In this document: piece after piece, positions 25,532 to 34,394 of the stretch
Numbering within the stretch: the first letter of the stretch is position 1
Layout of the letters: the number at the start of each line of letters is the position of its first letter
DNA from: Mesorhizobium qingshengii
GTDB lineage: Bacteria; Pseudomonadota; Alphaproteobacteria; Rhizobiales; Rhizobiaceae
DNA: 64,000 nt
Assembly (NCBI RefSeq): GCF_027563465.1
Contig: NZ_JAPFQA010000011.1
Coordinates: 1-64,000, forward strand
Direction of reading: 5' to 3'
Notes under the pieces: generated by a model
Seen by the model: only the letters and a program-made list of their open reading frames with translations
The model's database searches: none
Told to the model about the DNA's origin: nothing
Position numbers and translations under genes: made by a program

Positions 25532-26362
25532 ATGCCCGAACAGATTGCGTTGAACGACGGCGCCACCATTCCTCAACTCGGCCTTGGCGTCTGGCAGGTC
25601 GATCAGGCCATCACCGCCCAGGTGGTACGCTGGGGGATCGAGGCCGGTTATCGCCTGATCGACACCGCCGAGGGCTACCAGAACGAGGAGGGGGTCGGAG
25701 AGGCGATCCGGACCGCCGGCGTGCCGCGAGGCGACCTGTTCATCACCTCGAAACTGCGCAATGGCGCGCACCAGCGCGATGCGGCCCGCAAGGCCTTCGA
25801 CGGGACGATGAACAAGCTTGGCATCGAGCAGCTCGACTTGTTCCTGATCCACTGGCCGGTGCCCAGCCAGGACAAATATGTCGAGGCGTGGAAGACGCTG
25901 GTCGAGCTGAAGGAGGCCGGTCGCATCAGGTCGATCGGCGTTTCGAATTTCAACCAGGACCATCTGGAGCGGATCATCAGCGAGACCGGCGTCACGCCCG
26001 TCGTCAACCAGATCGAGCTGCATCCCCGGTTCCAGCAGCGCGGCATCAGGGAGTTCCACGCCCGGCACGGCATCCATACCGAGAGCTGGAGCCCGCTGGG
26101 CAGCGGCAGGCTGCTGAGCGACCCGACCATATCAGGCATTGCCAGGAAACACGGCAAATCCGTCGCGCAGACGATCATCCGCTGGCACCTTCAGCAAGGG
26201 TTGATCGTCATTCCCAAGTCGATCCATCAGGATCGTATCGCCGCCAATTTCGACGTCTTCGATTTCGAGCTGGACGCGCAGGACCTGGCGCTCATCCGCG
26301 GCATGGATTCAGCCGCCGGCCGCGTCGGACCGGACCCCGCCACGGCGGCGTTTTTGTTTTAA
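25532..26362 (+). CDS. Aldo/keto reductase
   Basis: A 276-residue NADPH-dependent oxidoreductase with a TIM-barrel fold. The catalytic tetrad is visible: Asp and Tyr in LIDTAEGYQNE, Lys in LFITSKLRN, and His in LFLIHWPVP. The NADPH-phosphate motif VIPKSIHQDRIAANFDVFDF near the C-terminus is characteristic. It belongs to the AKR5-like 2,5-diketo-D-gluconate reductase group by overall pattern; the true substrate is unknown. ATG 25532 is preceded by AGAAGGA. Confidence 0.92.
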   Translation: MPEQIALNDGATIPQLGLGVWQVDQAITAQVVRWGIEAGYRLIDTAEGYQNEEGVGEAIRTAGVPRGDLFITSKLRNGAHQRDAARKAFDGTMNKLGIEQLDLFLIHWPVPSQDKYVEAWKTLVELKEAGRIRSIGVSNFNQDHLERIISETGVTPVVNQIELHPRFQQRGIREFHARHGIHTESWSPLGSGRLLSDPTISGIARKHGKSVAQTIIRWHLQQGLIVIPKSIHQDRIAANFDVFDFELDAQDLALIRGMDSAAGRVGPDPATAAFLF

Positions 26363-26518
26363 GGAGCCGGTGGCGAAGCTGCCACCTTGGAGTTTGGCCG
26401 AAGCCTTTACAGCTTCGTCATCAACTCTGAGGAATGGATGGATGTCGCGGCCGGTCTTCAAGGTAGGTAGCGGCCAATAAAGTGAGCGTTTCTCGCCGCT
26501 TCGTCCGCGGCGCCTCTC

Positions 26519-26836
26519 TCATTCCGACAAATCCACCAGCACCGCGCTGCCCTCCAGCCGCGCCGGATAGCTCCTCAGATTGATGCAGGGCGGCAATCGT
26601 TTGGCGGCGCCCGTGCGGTAGTCGAAGGCGCCCGAATGTTTCGGACATTCGACCTCGTAGTCCATGACCAGCCCGTCGGCGAGGTGGACCGCCTCATGGC
26701 TGCAGAGCCCGTCGGTGCAGAACACCTCGTCGTCGGGCGAGCGGAAGATGGCGTAGGTGCGGCCGCCATGGTCGAAACGGCGCGCGCCTTCCTGTTCGAT
26801 GTCGTCGAGGCCGCAGGCCCTGATCCAGCTGGTCAT
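26519..26836 (-). CDS. Rieske [2Fe-2S] ferredoxin
   Basis: A 105-residue Rieske protein with Cys45-x-His47 (LCSHEAVHL) and Cys64-x2-His67 (VECPKHSGAFD) as cluster ligands. Such small soluble Rieske ferredoxins feed electrons to oxygenases. It is the last gene in the direction of the LacI-controlled cluster and lies 77 bp after the binding-protein gene. It could supply the membrane hydroxylase encoded at 27971-28987 (inference). Confidence 0.92.
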   Translation of the reverse strand: MTSWIRACGLDDIEQEGARRFDHGGRTYAIFRSPDDEVFCTDGLCSHEAVHLADGLVMDYEVECPKHSGAFDYRTGAAKRLPPCINLRSYPARLEGSAVLVDLSE

Positions 26837-26913
26837 TTCTTCTCACCCCTAAGTTCGATCGCGATGGACTTCCGGAACGGCTTGAACCGCCCCGAAAGGC
26901 CCAGGTCGCGGGA

Positions 26914-27855
26914 TCAGTTCTTGCTGAGATACTCGGCGGCGTTGGTGGGCGTGACCAGTTCGAACGGTACGTAGACGACGCGGTCGACCTTCTCGCCCTT
27001 GGCGAGCGCGAGGGCCGCGTCGACACCGCCGCCGCCTTGGCCCTTGGCGTTCTGGAACACGGTCACGGCGAGATCGCCCGCCTTCATCGCCTGCAGGCCG
27101 TCCTGAGTGGCGTCGATGCCGCCGACGACAACATTCTTCATGTCGATGCCGTTAGCCTTTAGCGCCAGTATGGCGCCGATGGCGGATTCGTCATTGTTGG
27201 CGATGACGGCATCCGGGGCAGGGCCCGCCGTCAGCCAGTTGGTCATCAGGTTCTGCGCATTGTCGCGCGCCCACTCCGACGACTGCTTGTCGGTGACCTT
27301 GATGAAGTTGCACATGTCGGTGGAGAAGACCTGCTCGACATCCTTGGTGCGCTGGAGTGCTGCCTGGTGCACCAGGCTGCCCATGACGATGTAGGCGGTG
27401 GCGCCCGCCGATTTGCCCTTGGCGCGCAACAGCTTGCAGACTTCGAACGCCTCCAGCGTGCCGGATTCGGTTTCGTTCGAGCCGACATAAACCTGTTTCT
27501 CCGGCAGGTTCTTCATGTCGGACGGTTCGAGGTTGACGAAGACCAGCGGAATGCCGGCCTTGGCGGCTTCCTCGCTAATCGTCTTGGAGGCATTGGTGTC
27601 GACCAGCGTGACGATGATGGCGTCGACGCCGCTGGCGATGAAATTCTTCACCTGGTCGAGCTGCTTGGCGACGTCGTTCTGCGCGTCCTCGACCTGGATG
27701 CCGACGCCCTTTTCCTTGGCGCGGTCCTGCATGCCGTGCATCAGGAGCGTCTGGAAATTGTTGTCGAAGTTGACGATCGAGACGCCGATCTTGGCGGCGA
27801 AGGCATTGGTCGACATCAAGGCCGCCAGCGCGGTTGAAATGAGAAGTCTCTTCAC
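26914..27855 (-). CDS. Sugar ABC transporter periplasmic substrate-binding protein (RbsB-like), orphan
   Basis: A 313-residue protein with a clean Sec signal (MKRLLISTALAALMSTNAFA) and a periplasmic-binding-protein type 1 fold (KIGVSIVNFDNNFQTLLMHG, VDAIIVTLVDTNASKTI, GGIDATQDGLQAMKAGDLAV). It should capture a sugar or related ligand. No permease or ATPase gene is adjacent, so it is an orphan here. It sits between the fatty acid hydroxylase and Rieske genes in the LacI cluster. Confidence 0.9.
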   Translation of the reverse strand: MKRLLISTALAALMSTNAFAAKIGVSIVNFDNNFQTLLMHGMQDRAKEKGVGIQVEDAQNDVAKQLDQVKNFIASGVDAIIVTLVDTNASKTISEEAAKAGIPLVFVNLEPSDMKNLPEKQVYVGSNETESGTLEAFEVCKLLRAKGKSAGATAYIVMGSLVHQAALQRTKDVEQVFSTDMCNFIKVTDKQSSEWARDNAQNLMTNWLTAGPAPDAVIANNDESAIGAILALKANGIDMKNVVVGGIDATQDGLQAMKAGDLAVTVFQNAKGQGGGGVDAALALAKGEKVDRVVYVPFELVTPTNAAEYLSKN

Positions 27856-27970
27856 GGTTTCCTCCCTTGCGGATGGAGTGCCGGCTCACCCCTCTTTTTG
27901 TTACCGGCCCTTTCGGGATGGCTGGATGGATGGCTGAAGCCATCCACATGGCTATCTGGTCGGGCTGCGG

Positions 27971-28987
27971 TCAGGGAGCCGCGTTAGCGCGCGCCTTCTT
28001 CTTCTCGTAGCGGGCCTGCATGCGGGCCTCGCCGTCCTTGCCGCCGTCGTGGAAAGTGCCGAACCATCTGTCGAAGGGGATGAGGCCGTCGCCGTAATTC
28101 ACCTCGAAATATTTGTGGTGGAGGTAGTGGATGTAGGCGTGGCTATCGACTGAAATGTCCTCGGTCAGCTCGACCTTGTCGAAGCCGACATGGCCGGGAA
28201 TGGCGCCAAAGCCGGCATAGTGGAGCTGGTAGAGCGCCAGCAGCGGGTTGGACGGGATGATCAGGTGCCAGAAGGCGACGCCGAGATAGCCGAACTGCTC
28301 CACGGGGTGCATCGACAGCGACGACCAGGGCGAGGGGTTGACCGAATTGTGGTGCACCGAATGCACCCATCTGTAGAGCGGCCCCCAATGGATCGCCCGG
28401 TGCAGCAGGAAGAAATGCGTCTCGTGGATGACGGGCACCACCAGTGCCAGCAGGAAGAGGTAGACCGGGTGCGCGGCGAAGGTGAGCCACGGCACGTAGC
28501 CATTGGCGTAGGCATAGAGGATCGCCACCTCGATCGCCGTCCAGATCGGCATGCCGGTGCCGAAAGTGCGCAGCATGTTGTCGAGGTTCTGGTTCTCGAA
28601 GAAGAACGCCTTGCTCTTCTGTTCGGAGGGCCATTTGCCGTTGTATTTGAATCGGTTGCCTTGGCTTCTCAAGATGTAGAGTCGCAGTTCGATGATACCG
28701 AAGAAGACGAGCAGCGCCGCGCAGTTGACGAGGAACAGCCGCAGCATCCAGCCGACAGAGAGCGTCTTCATCACCTCGATATCGGGCAGCACGAAGTGCC
28801 ACCAGGCGACCGCCGAGAGCGCGAAAAGCAGGTTGTAAGGCAGGAAATAGTGCGGCAGCCATTTCAGAAGTGCCAGCGGACGCGGCGGAAAGACGAAGAG
28901 CGGCGCCGTGCCGGCTGGCTCGTTCGGTGCCCAGTCGCCGCGCTTGTTGCGTGTGCCGTATTTCAGATCGTCCATGTCTGATCTCAC
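27971..28987 (-). CDS. Sterol desaturase/fatty acid hydroxylase family membrane protein
   Basis: A 338-residue integral membrane di-iron enzyme with several TM helices and the His-box set of the family: HETHFFLLHRAIHW, HSVHHNSVNPSPW and HYLHHKYFEVNYG. Members hydroxylate or desaturate lipids using O2 and an electron donor. The GTG at 28987 overlaps the stop of the PanB-like gene; ATG 28975 is an alternative start. The neighbouring Rieske ferredoxin is a plausible donor. Confidence 0.88.
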   Translation of the reverse strand: MRSDMDDLKYGTRNKRGDWAPNEPAGTAPLFVFPPRPLALLKWLPHYFLPYNLLFALSAVAWWHFVLPDIEVMKTLSVGWMLRLFLVNCAALLVFFGIIELRLYILRSQGNRFKYNGKWPSEQKSKAFFFENQNLDNMLRTFGTGMPIWTAIEVAILYAYANGYVPWLTFAAHPVYLFLLALVVPVIHETHFFLLHRAIHWGPLYRWVHSVHHNSVNPSPWSSLSMHPVEQFGYLGVAFWHLIIPSNPLLALYQLHYAGFGAIPGHVGFDKVELTEDISVDSHAYIHYLHHKYFEVNYGDGLIPFDRWFGTFHDGGKDGEARMQARYEKKKARANAAP

Positions 28988-29772
28988 AAGGCCTGGGAGA
29001 GGGTGAGGAAGCGCTCGTAGGCGGCATCGTCCATGTCGACCTGGTGCCGCGCTTCTGGGTAAAGGCCATCGGCCACGTCGCGGCCGAAGGCGCGGAAGGC
29101 GGCAATGCGCTTCTCCTGCAGTTCGGCTTCCAGCGTGACGAAGTCGGCGTAACGCCTGGCGTGGCGCGGGTAGTGACCGGTATGGGTGCCGAGCACGTCG
29201 GAGGAAAACAGGTACTGCGTGTCGCAGGCCGAGCCGCAGCCCATGCCCATGGTGATCAGCGGCGTCGAGCGGGTGATGTGTTCGGCAAGCCTGACCGGCA
29301 CCACTTCGACCTCGATGCAGGCCGCGCCGGCATTCTCCAAATCCCTGGCGTCACGCAGCACCTTGATCGCCTCTTCGGCCGATTTGCCGATGGCGCGGAA
29401 ATTGGTCCAGGTGGCGCGGTTCGGCACCAGGCCGACATGGCCGGTGACGGGAATGCCTTCGGCCGCCATCGCCTCGATGAAGCGCGGCGAATGCGATGAA
29501 TAGACCGCATCGGCGCCGCGCTTCATGATGGCGAAGCCGAGCCGCACCGCCTCATCAGGCGAGGCGACCGCGCCATGCGGCATGCCGACGGAGAGAAAGG
29601 CGAGGGGAGCCGTTTGGCGGATCAATTCCAGATTATGGTCTGGTTCGCAGGAGAGGATGACGATGTCGCTGGCGACGGCGGCAGCCGCCTCGGCCGGCGT
29701 GTCGACATGCAGCTGCAGCCATTTCCGAATGCCCTTGGCGCTCTGCAGATCGTGTACCGTCAGCCGTCTCAT
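28984..29772 (-). CDS. PanB-like 3-methyl-2-oxobutanoate hydroxymethyltransferase family protein
   Basis: A 262-residue TIM-barrel protein of the ketopantoate hydroxymethyltransferase family, with GHVGLVPNRATWTNFRAIGK, the EVEVVPVRLAEHIT stretch (catalytic Glu region) and ITMGMGCGSACDTQYLFSSD. Length fits PanB. It is divergent enough, and placed with a hydroxylase and a sugar-binding protein, that it may use another 2-oxo acid rather than serve pantothenate synthesis. ATG 29772 has GGAGG ~10 nt upstream. The putative LacI site lies 65 bp upstream. Confidence 0.8.
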   Translation of the reverse strand: MRRLTVHDLQSAKGIRKWLQLHVDTPAEAAAAVASDIVILSCEPDHNLELIRQTAPLAFLSVGMPHGAVASPDEAVRLGFAIMKRGADAVYSSHSPRFIEAMAAEGIPVTGHVGLVPNRATWTNFRAIGKSAEEAIKVLRDARDLENAGAACIEVEVVPVRLAEHITRSTPLITMGMGCGSACDTQYLFSSDVLGTHTGHYPRHARRYADFVTLEAELQEKRIAAFRAFGRDVADGLYPEARHQVDMDDAAYERFLTLSQAL

Positions 29773-29836
29773 CACCTGTCGTCCTCCCATTTGCGAGAGG
29801 CGTAGCATCGCGGCCCGCAGAAGGCCGCTCGTTCTT

Positions 29837-29852
29837 TGATCAAATCAGATCA
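29837..29852. promoter_or_regulatory. LacI-type operator candidate 1
   Basis: TGATCAAATCAGATCA overlaps the LacI stop codon and lies 65 bp upstream of the PanB-like gene. It matches the site at 30868-30883 (other strand) in 14 of 16 bases. It is well placed to repress the PanB-like/hydroxylase/binding-protein/Rieske set. Confidence 0.6.
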
Positions 29853-30926
29853 AAGGTTCTCAGCGGTGAAGGTGATGAAACGGATCGGCGGATTTTCGAT
29901 CGGCAGATCGTGCAGGCCGAGCCGCGCCAACATCAGGTCGATGGCGCGGCGCGCCTGCGCTTCCGGCGCCTGGTCGAGAACGACATCCATGGTGCTCTGG
30001 CGCAGGGCCGCGCTGCTGCGCTCGGTCAATTCGTGGCCGACGAAGAACACTTCGTGGCGGCGCGGATGGCGGACGAGCATGTCGTTCAACGAACCATTGC
30101 CGCCGCCGGCATTGTAGAAGCCGGCGAGGTCGGGGCGCTGCCGCAAAGCGTCGACCAGAAGGTCGGCGCTTCTTGGCCCTTCGTCATGGCCGAACAGCAC
30201 TTCGGCGAAGCCGAGGTCGGCGCGCGGATGCTCAAGGAGATAGTCGGAGAAGCCGCGGATGCGGTCGCGGTGCACCTGGTAGATCTGGCTGTGGCAGAGC
30301 GCGACGATGCTGCCGCTGCGCGGCTGCATGCGGCTCATCAATTGTGCCGCCATGCGGCCGGCGGCGTAATTGTCGATGCCGACATAGTCGCCTGTCGAGC
30401 CGGCGATGCGGGTCACCACCTGGATCGTCGGTACGCCTTGCGCCTCGACTTCGGCCAGCGCGGCGCGGATCTGCGGATCGTCCGGCACGGCCAGGATCAG
30501 GCCGCCACGGCGCATGCCGGGCTCGCGGATGCGCTGGGCGACGGCGGAGGCATCGCCTTCGTCCAGAAAAGTCCGGTGCACGGCGACCGTGCGGTCGAGC
30601 GTGGCGGCAATGCGCTCGAAGGCGCGCGACAGGCGCGAGAAGAAGGTCGAATCCGGCCGCACCAGGATGACCTCTATGCGCAGGATGCCGCGATGCGCCT
30701 CTGGCAGCCTGCGTGGATAGTCGAGCGAACGCGCGGCGACGACCACTTTTTCGACCGTCTCGGGACGCACGCCGCCCCGGCCGTTGAGCACGCGCTCGAC
30801 AGTCGCGGTGCCAACCCCGGCACGGCGGGCAATGTCGGCGAAGGTAGTTCTGGCGATGGGTACCCCCTGATGCGATTTGATCAGGGAGGTACCATATTTT
30901 TTCGGTAAGGCTCTAGCCTTCCGCAT
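29850..30926 (-). CDS. LacI-family transcriptional regulator
   Basis: About 358 residues. The LacI HTH and hinge start at TTFADIARRAGVGTATVERV, followed by a periplasmic-binding-like sensor domain (IEVILVRPDSTFFSRLSRAF; STGDYVGIDNYAAGRMAAQL) that would bind a sugar or related effector. ATG 30926 is the best available start, giving an unusual ~21-residue lead before the HTH; TTG 30944 is an alternative, and neither has a good ribosome site. An operator candidate lies inside the 5' end and another at the 3' end, so it may repress itself and the downstream cluster. Confidence 0.88.
   Translation of the reverse strand: MRKARALPKKYGTSLIKSHQGVPIARTTFADIARRAGVGTATVERVLNGRGGVRPETVEKVVVAARSLDYPRRLPEAHRGILRIEVILVRPDSTFFSRLSRAFERIAATLDRTVAVHRTFLDEGDASAVAQRIREPGMRRGGLILAVPDDPQIRAALAEVEAQGVPTIQVVTRIAGSTGDYVGIDNYAAGRMAAQLMSRMQPRSGSIVALCHSQIYQVHRDRIRGFSDYLLEHPRADLGFAEVLFGHDEGPRSADLLVDALRQRPDLAGFYNAGGGNGSLNDMLVRHPRRHEVFFVGHELTERSSAALRQSTMDVVLDQAPEAQARRAIDLMLARLGLHDLPIENPPIRFITFTAENL
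30868..30883. promoter_or_regulatory. LacI-type operator candidate 2, within a larger inverted repeat
   Basis: TGATGCGATTTGATCA is the reverse-strand match of the site at 29837-29852. It is embedded in an extended inverted repeat, GGTACC...CCTGAT / ATCAGG...GGTACC (30859-30892), at the 5' end of the LacI gene. Confidence 0.55.
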
Positions 30927-30993
30927 CGATGGCGCTACCGGCAAGCAGCCGATCTCCCCACGAGGGAGCAGGCCGGCAGCGTCGGCCTTTTCG

Positions 30994-31299
30994 CTAAATC
31001 CCCGAGCCGTCCAACTGCTGGGCGTCGTCGCCTTGCCAGGGCGCCGGCATCGAGGCGCGGCTGAGGTTGGCCGTGGGCAGCGGCATCCAGCATTTCAGCT
31101 CCGGTTCGGCGTATTCGATGACACGTCCGGGCGAGGAGTCCGAGGCGCGCCAGCCTTCGCTGGCGAACTGGTCGCCGCGCGACCAGTAGGCGAGATCGAC
31201 TTCCGCCGGCCCCTGTTCGGACGGACGAACCGTGACCAGGATGCGGCTGCCATCCCTCGGCGCCGTCGACATGTGGCGCCACCGTTCGGGCTCGTCCAT
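30994..31299 (-). CDS. DUF551-like small protein
   Basis: A 101-residue protein. It has the phrase MSTAPRDGSRILVTVRPSEQ, a central GWRASDS segment and the late KCWMPLPTANL, the pattern of the DUF551-like family (a TAP-DG-RIL start and WMPLP end). These proteins are common in phages and bacteria, with no known function. ATG 31299 is chosen for the strong GGAGG 7 nt upstream; the reading frame extends further. Confidence 0.65.
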   Translation of the reverse strand: MDEPERWRHMSTAPRDGSRILVTVRPSEQGPAEVDLAYWSRGDQFASEGWRASDSSPGRVIEYAEPELKCWMPLPTANLSRASMPAPWQGDDAQQLDGSGI

Positions 31300-31701
31300 C
31301 GCAATTCCTCCTCGCACCTGTGCGTCGGGCACGTCCAGGCCAGCCATGGGCATTCCCGGAAGTACTTTCCGGGTGAAGTGTCGCCTCGCGATCCGGGCCG
31401 GTCAACCCCAGCTTTGCGCCAGCAGACGGGTTTCAGTTGACGGATCCAGCGCCGCGGCGCGACAGGCACCGCGAAGCTGGCTGTTGCCGCGCGAGAAGGA
31501 CCAGCGTGGCGACCGGCGCATACCGAGTGGAGAGAACTTGAAAGCGCCGGCCGCCATTTGGGGCGTTGGGACGCATCACATTGGGGAGGCGATGCAGGGT
31601 CAGGCTACGCGGATGCCGGATGCCTTCAATCGGAACACGCGCCCATGGTGAACGACTGGTTACTATCCACAGGCCTGCCCGGACCGGCGTTGCCGCCCGG
31701 A
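31300..31701. other. Gene-free stretch with one hairpin
   Basis: No convincing gene is seen in these ~400 bp. A near-perfect palindrome, CCCGGAAGTACTTTCCGGG, lies at 31355-31373 and could be a protein site or RNA hairpin upstream of the DUF551-like gene. No T-run follows it. Confidence 0.5.
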
Positions 31702-34269
31702 TCATTTCGCCTGAGCGAGCTGCTGCTGCACGAGGTCGAGTTCCTTGCGGTAAAAGCCCTCGAAGCCGGATGAGTAGTGCTGCTCGCGGAAGATGTCGCG
31801 GGCGGCGATGAAGGCGTCGCGGGCCGCCAGCAGGCTCGCTCTGTCGTGCGTTCTTGTTCCGATGGCGAGCAGGATCTCGCCGCGCACCGAATGGGTCTTG
31901 CCCCAGATGACCGGCGACTTGTCGCGCGTCAGTTCGGTGAGCGCGAGGTCCATCCGTTCCAGCGCCTTGCGGTAGAGCGGCACGCTGTTTTCGGCGTCGC
32001 CCATGAAACGGTAGGCACGGCCCTGGTTGTAGGTGATGGTTGCCCAGGTGAAGGGGTCCAGCTTGCGGGTGATCACCTCATGCGCCTGGTCGAAGGCAGC
32101 GAGTGCCTGGGTGAAGCAGTCGGCGCACTTGCCGCGCTGGCCGAGCGACAAAAGCACCGCGCCGAGATTGCTCTGCGTATTGGCCCAGTCGACCGGCTGG
32201 GTCTCGCGGGTGCGCACCTCCAGCACGTCCTGGAAGGCGGCCCGCGATGCTTCCAGTTTCTCCGTGTCGTCCGCAACGTCGCCCAGCTTGTGCAAGGAGA
32301 CCGCGAGGTTGGCCAGCGCCATGGCCCATTGCACCGGCACTTTTTCGCGGGTCCAGACGGTGAGGGCGCCGTGGAAGGCCTCGATCGCGGCGGTGTAGTT
32401 CTTGCGGGCATCGCCGGCATCGCCAAGCGCGGTGAACTCGTTGCCGATGTTGTTTTGCAGCCCCGCCCATTTGTCGGGACTGGTCGTCTTCGTGTAGACC
32501 TTCGTCGCCTGGCGATAGGCGTCCATCGCCTTGGCGTAATAGGCGGCGCCACCGGCGCGCTGGCCCATCAGGTCGTAGGCGTTGCCGAGATTGATCAGCA
32601 CGGTGGCCCACAATGCCGGCGTGCGCTTGCGTGTGAATATCTTCAGCGCATCCTCGTAGACCTTGATCGCCTGCTCGACGCGCGCCGTGCCGTTTTCGCG
32701 CGCGGCCAGAGCCGTCAGCGTGATGCCCTCGTTGATGGCGACGCCGGCCGGACCGCCGGTGAAGACGGTGACGCCGGGGAGCAGCTTGGCGGCTTCGTAG
32801 ACGTCGACGGCCTCCGACAGCGCCGCGTTCTCGCCCTTGATCATGCCCTGGTCGGTCAGCGCGTCGGCCTCGAAGATCTTGTAGATGAAGGCGGTCTTCG
32901 GATCCCAGCGCTCGGCCTGGCGGAAGGCGTCCTCATAGCGCCGGGCCGCGGTGCGGTAGTCGAAATTCAGGATTGCGGTGCGGGCATGGTCGGCGAAGGT
33001 GTCGGCCAGCTCCAGGCGCCGCTGCCTGATGTTGGCCTCGGCCTCGTCGAGCTGCTTGTCGATTTCCTCGGCGCGGGCGCTGGCCCTGGCGCGGAAGGTC
33101 AGCGCAAGCTGGATGGCACCCTCCGATTGCGCGCGGTCGGCGAGGCCGGAAAGCCGAATCAATTCCGGGTCCTGCCTGGTTTCGGTGTCGTGCTGGGCGA
33201 GGATTTCGCGCAGTTTCCGCGCGCCCGCCGCGAGTTGCGCCTGCAGATCGCCGGGTCCGGCCGACGTGTCGACCCGCAGGGCGCCCAGCATGCCGTAGAG
33301 CTGGTCGAGCGGCACTTCGTTCTGTGCCGCCACCGTCTCGACCATGGAGCGCTGCTCGGCCGGTGTCGCGGCGATGGTCAGCAGCAGCTTGCGCCGCTCG
33401 GAGCGGATCGAGGCCTCGTCGCCGCCGGTCTCTTCCGGCGCCTGGCCGAAATAGAGCAGGCGCCGCAGGCTGGCATTGGTCCATGGCAGCTGCCGGCCGC
33501 CGGTCTTCACATAGACCTCCTCGGCGACCATGGTCATGACATCGCCAAAGGCGAAGCCGCCGGCGGCAAGATGTTTCAGCAAGGCGGCGGCATAGGGGCT
33601 GTTGCCGCCGGGCTCGCCATCGAGCGCCGCATGGCCGGGCTCGGCGGCGAAGCCGATCACCTCGCCCAGGCTTTGCGGCGCTTCGGCGGCGTCGGCCAGC
33701 GGCGCGGCGCGGCGCGCAAGATCGAGCCCGGCGGCGGCGACGGGTGCGGCGCCGGACGGGGCGGCAAGCGTTGCGCCCGGCGGAAACGGATTGGTGCGGC
33801 AGGCATCGAGCAGCACGATCGCCACCGGCACGCTGGCCTTGAGCTGTGCCAGCAAGGCCGAGACCGGCACCAGCCGGTTCGCCGGATCGGCAAGCGAGGA
33901 GGCGTCCGCTTCGACGGGGACAAGATAGTTCTCGCCGCCGGCCTCGATGCCGTGGCCGGAATAATAGAGCAGTGCGACATCGGCGCCGGCTGCGTCCTCG
34001 ACGAAGTGTTTCAGGCCACGCCCCAGGCGGGGACCGTCGCCATCGGGGATCGAGCTGACCTCGAAGCCGAGACTGCCGAGCAACTGGGCGACGGCACGCG
34101 CGTCGTTGGCCGGGTTGGGAAGCGCGGGGAGGGACTGGTACCTGGACTCGCCGATGACCAGCGCCACGCCGCGCAGCGGCCTTGCGTCTTCAGCGGACGC
34201 CGGCCATGCCTGCAGCAGCTGCATCAGCAGCAATGCCGCGAAAACGGTGACGCGATGCCATCCCGCCAT
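31702..34269 (-). CDS. Exported caspase-like (peptidase C14) protein with TPR-type repeats
   Basis: An 855-residue protein with a Sec-type signal (hydrophobic core at about residues 9-25, ASA|ED). The caspase-like domain has GVALVIGESRYQSLPALPNP, the catalytic His106 (LLYYSGHGIEAGG) and Cys157 (IVLLDACRTNPFP). About 450 residues of helical TPR-like repeats follow from near 400 to the end (GNAYDLMGQRAGGAAYYAKA; TYNQGRAYRFMGDAENSVPL). A coiled-coil-like region (AEEIDKQLDEAEANIRQRR) links them. It is probably a periplasmic metacaspase-like protease with a protein-binding scaffold; substrate and role are unknown. ATG 34269 is preferred to TTG 34275. Confidence 0.85.
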   Translation of the reverse strand: MAGWHRVTVFAALLLMQLLQAWPASAEDARPLRGVALVIGESRYQSLPALPNPANDARAVAQLLGSLGFEVSSIPDGDGPRLGRGLKHFVEDAAGADVALLYYSGHGIEAGGENYLVPVEADASSLADPANRLVPVSALLAQLKASVPVAIVLLDACRTNPFPPGATLAAPSGAAPVAAAGLDLARRAAPLADAAEAPQSLGEVIGFAAEPGHAALDGEPGGNSPYAAALLKHLAAGGFAFGDVMTMVAEEVYVKTGGRQLPWTNASLRRLLYFGQAPEETGGDEASIRSERRKLLLTIAATPAEQRSMVETVAAQNEVPLDQLYGMLGALRVDTSAGPGDLQAQLAAGARKLREILAQHDTETRQDPELIRLSGLADRAQSEGAIQLALTFRARASARAEEIDKQLDEAEANIRQRRLELADTFADHARTAILNFDYRTAARRYEDAFRQAERWDPKTAFIYKIFEADALTDQGMIKGENAALSEAVDVYEAAKLLPGVTVFTGGPAGVAINEGITLTALAARENGTARVEQAIKVYEDALKIFTRKRTPALWATVLINLGNAYDLMGQRAGGAAYYAKAMDAYRQATKVYTKTTSPDKWAGLQNNIGNEFTALGDAGDARKNYTAAIEAFHGALTVWTREKVPVQWAMALANLAVSLHKLGDVADDTEKLEASRAAFQDVLEVRTRETQPVDWANTQSNLGAVLLSLGQRGKCADCFTQALAAFDQAHEVITRKLDPFTWATITYNQGRAYRFMGDAENSVPLYRKALERMDLALTELTRDKSPVIWGKTHSVRGEILLAIGTRTHDRASLLAARDAFIAARDIFREQHYSSGFEGFYRKELDLVQQQLAQAK

Positions 34270-34394
34270 GCACAACCCCGATAAGCCCAGCCCATGCTAA
34301 CCGGCACAAAGTGGCGGCTCAATGACGGATGTGGGTTGCTTCCAGGCAATCGTTTTCCAGTTCGTGAGGGAGGTCGTCAATTGCCGATCTTGGC

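Noticed and set aside
31355..31373. Palindrome CCCGGAAGTACTTTCCGGG as a terminator
   Set aside because: No T-run follows on either strand and no gene ends nearby in a fitting position; kept only as a note in the gap.
31777..34284. Long plus-strand ORF (835 codons) opposite the caspase-TPR gene
   Set aside because: Shadow of the real minus-strand gene, which has a signal peptide and an intact His/Cys pair; antisense ORFs are common at this GC content.
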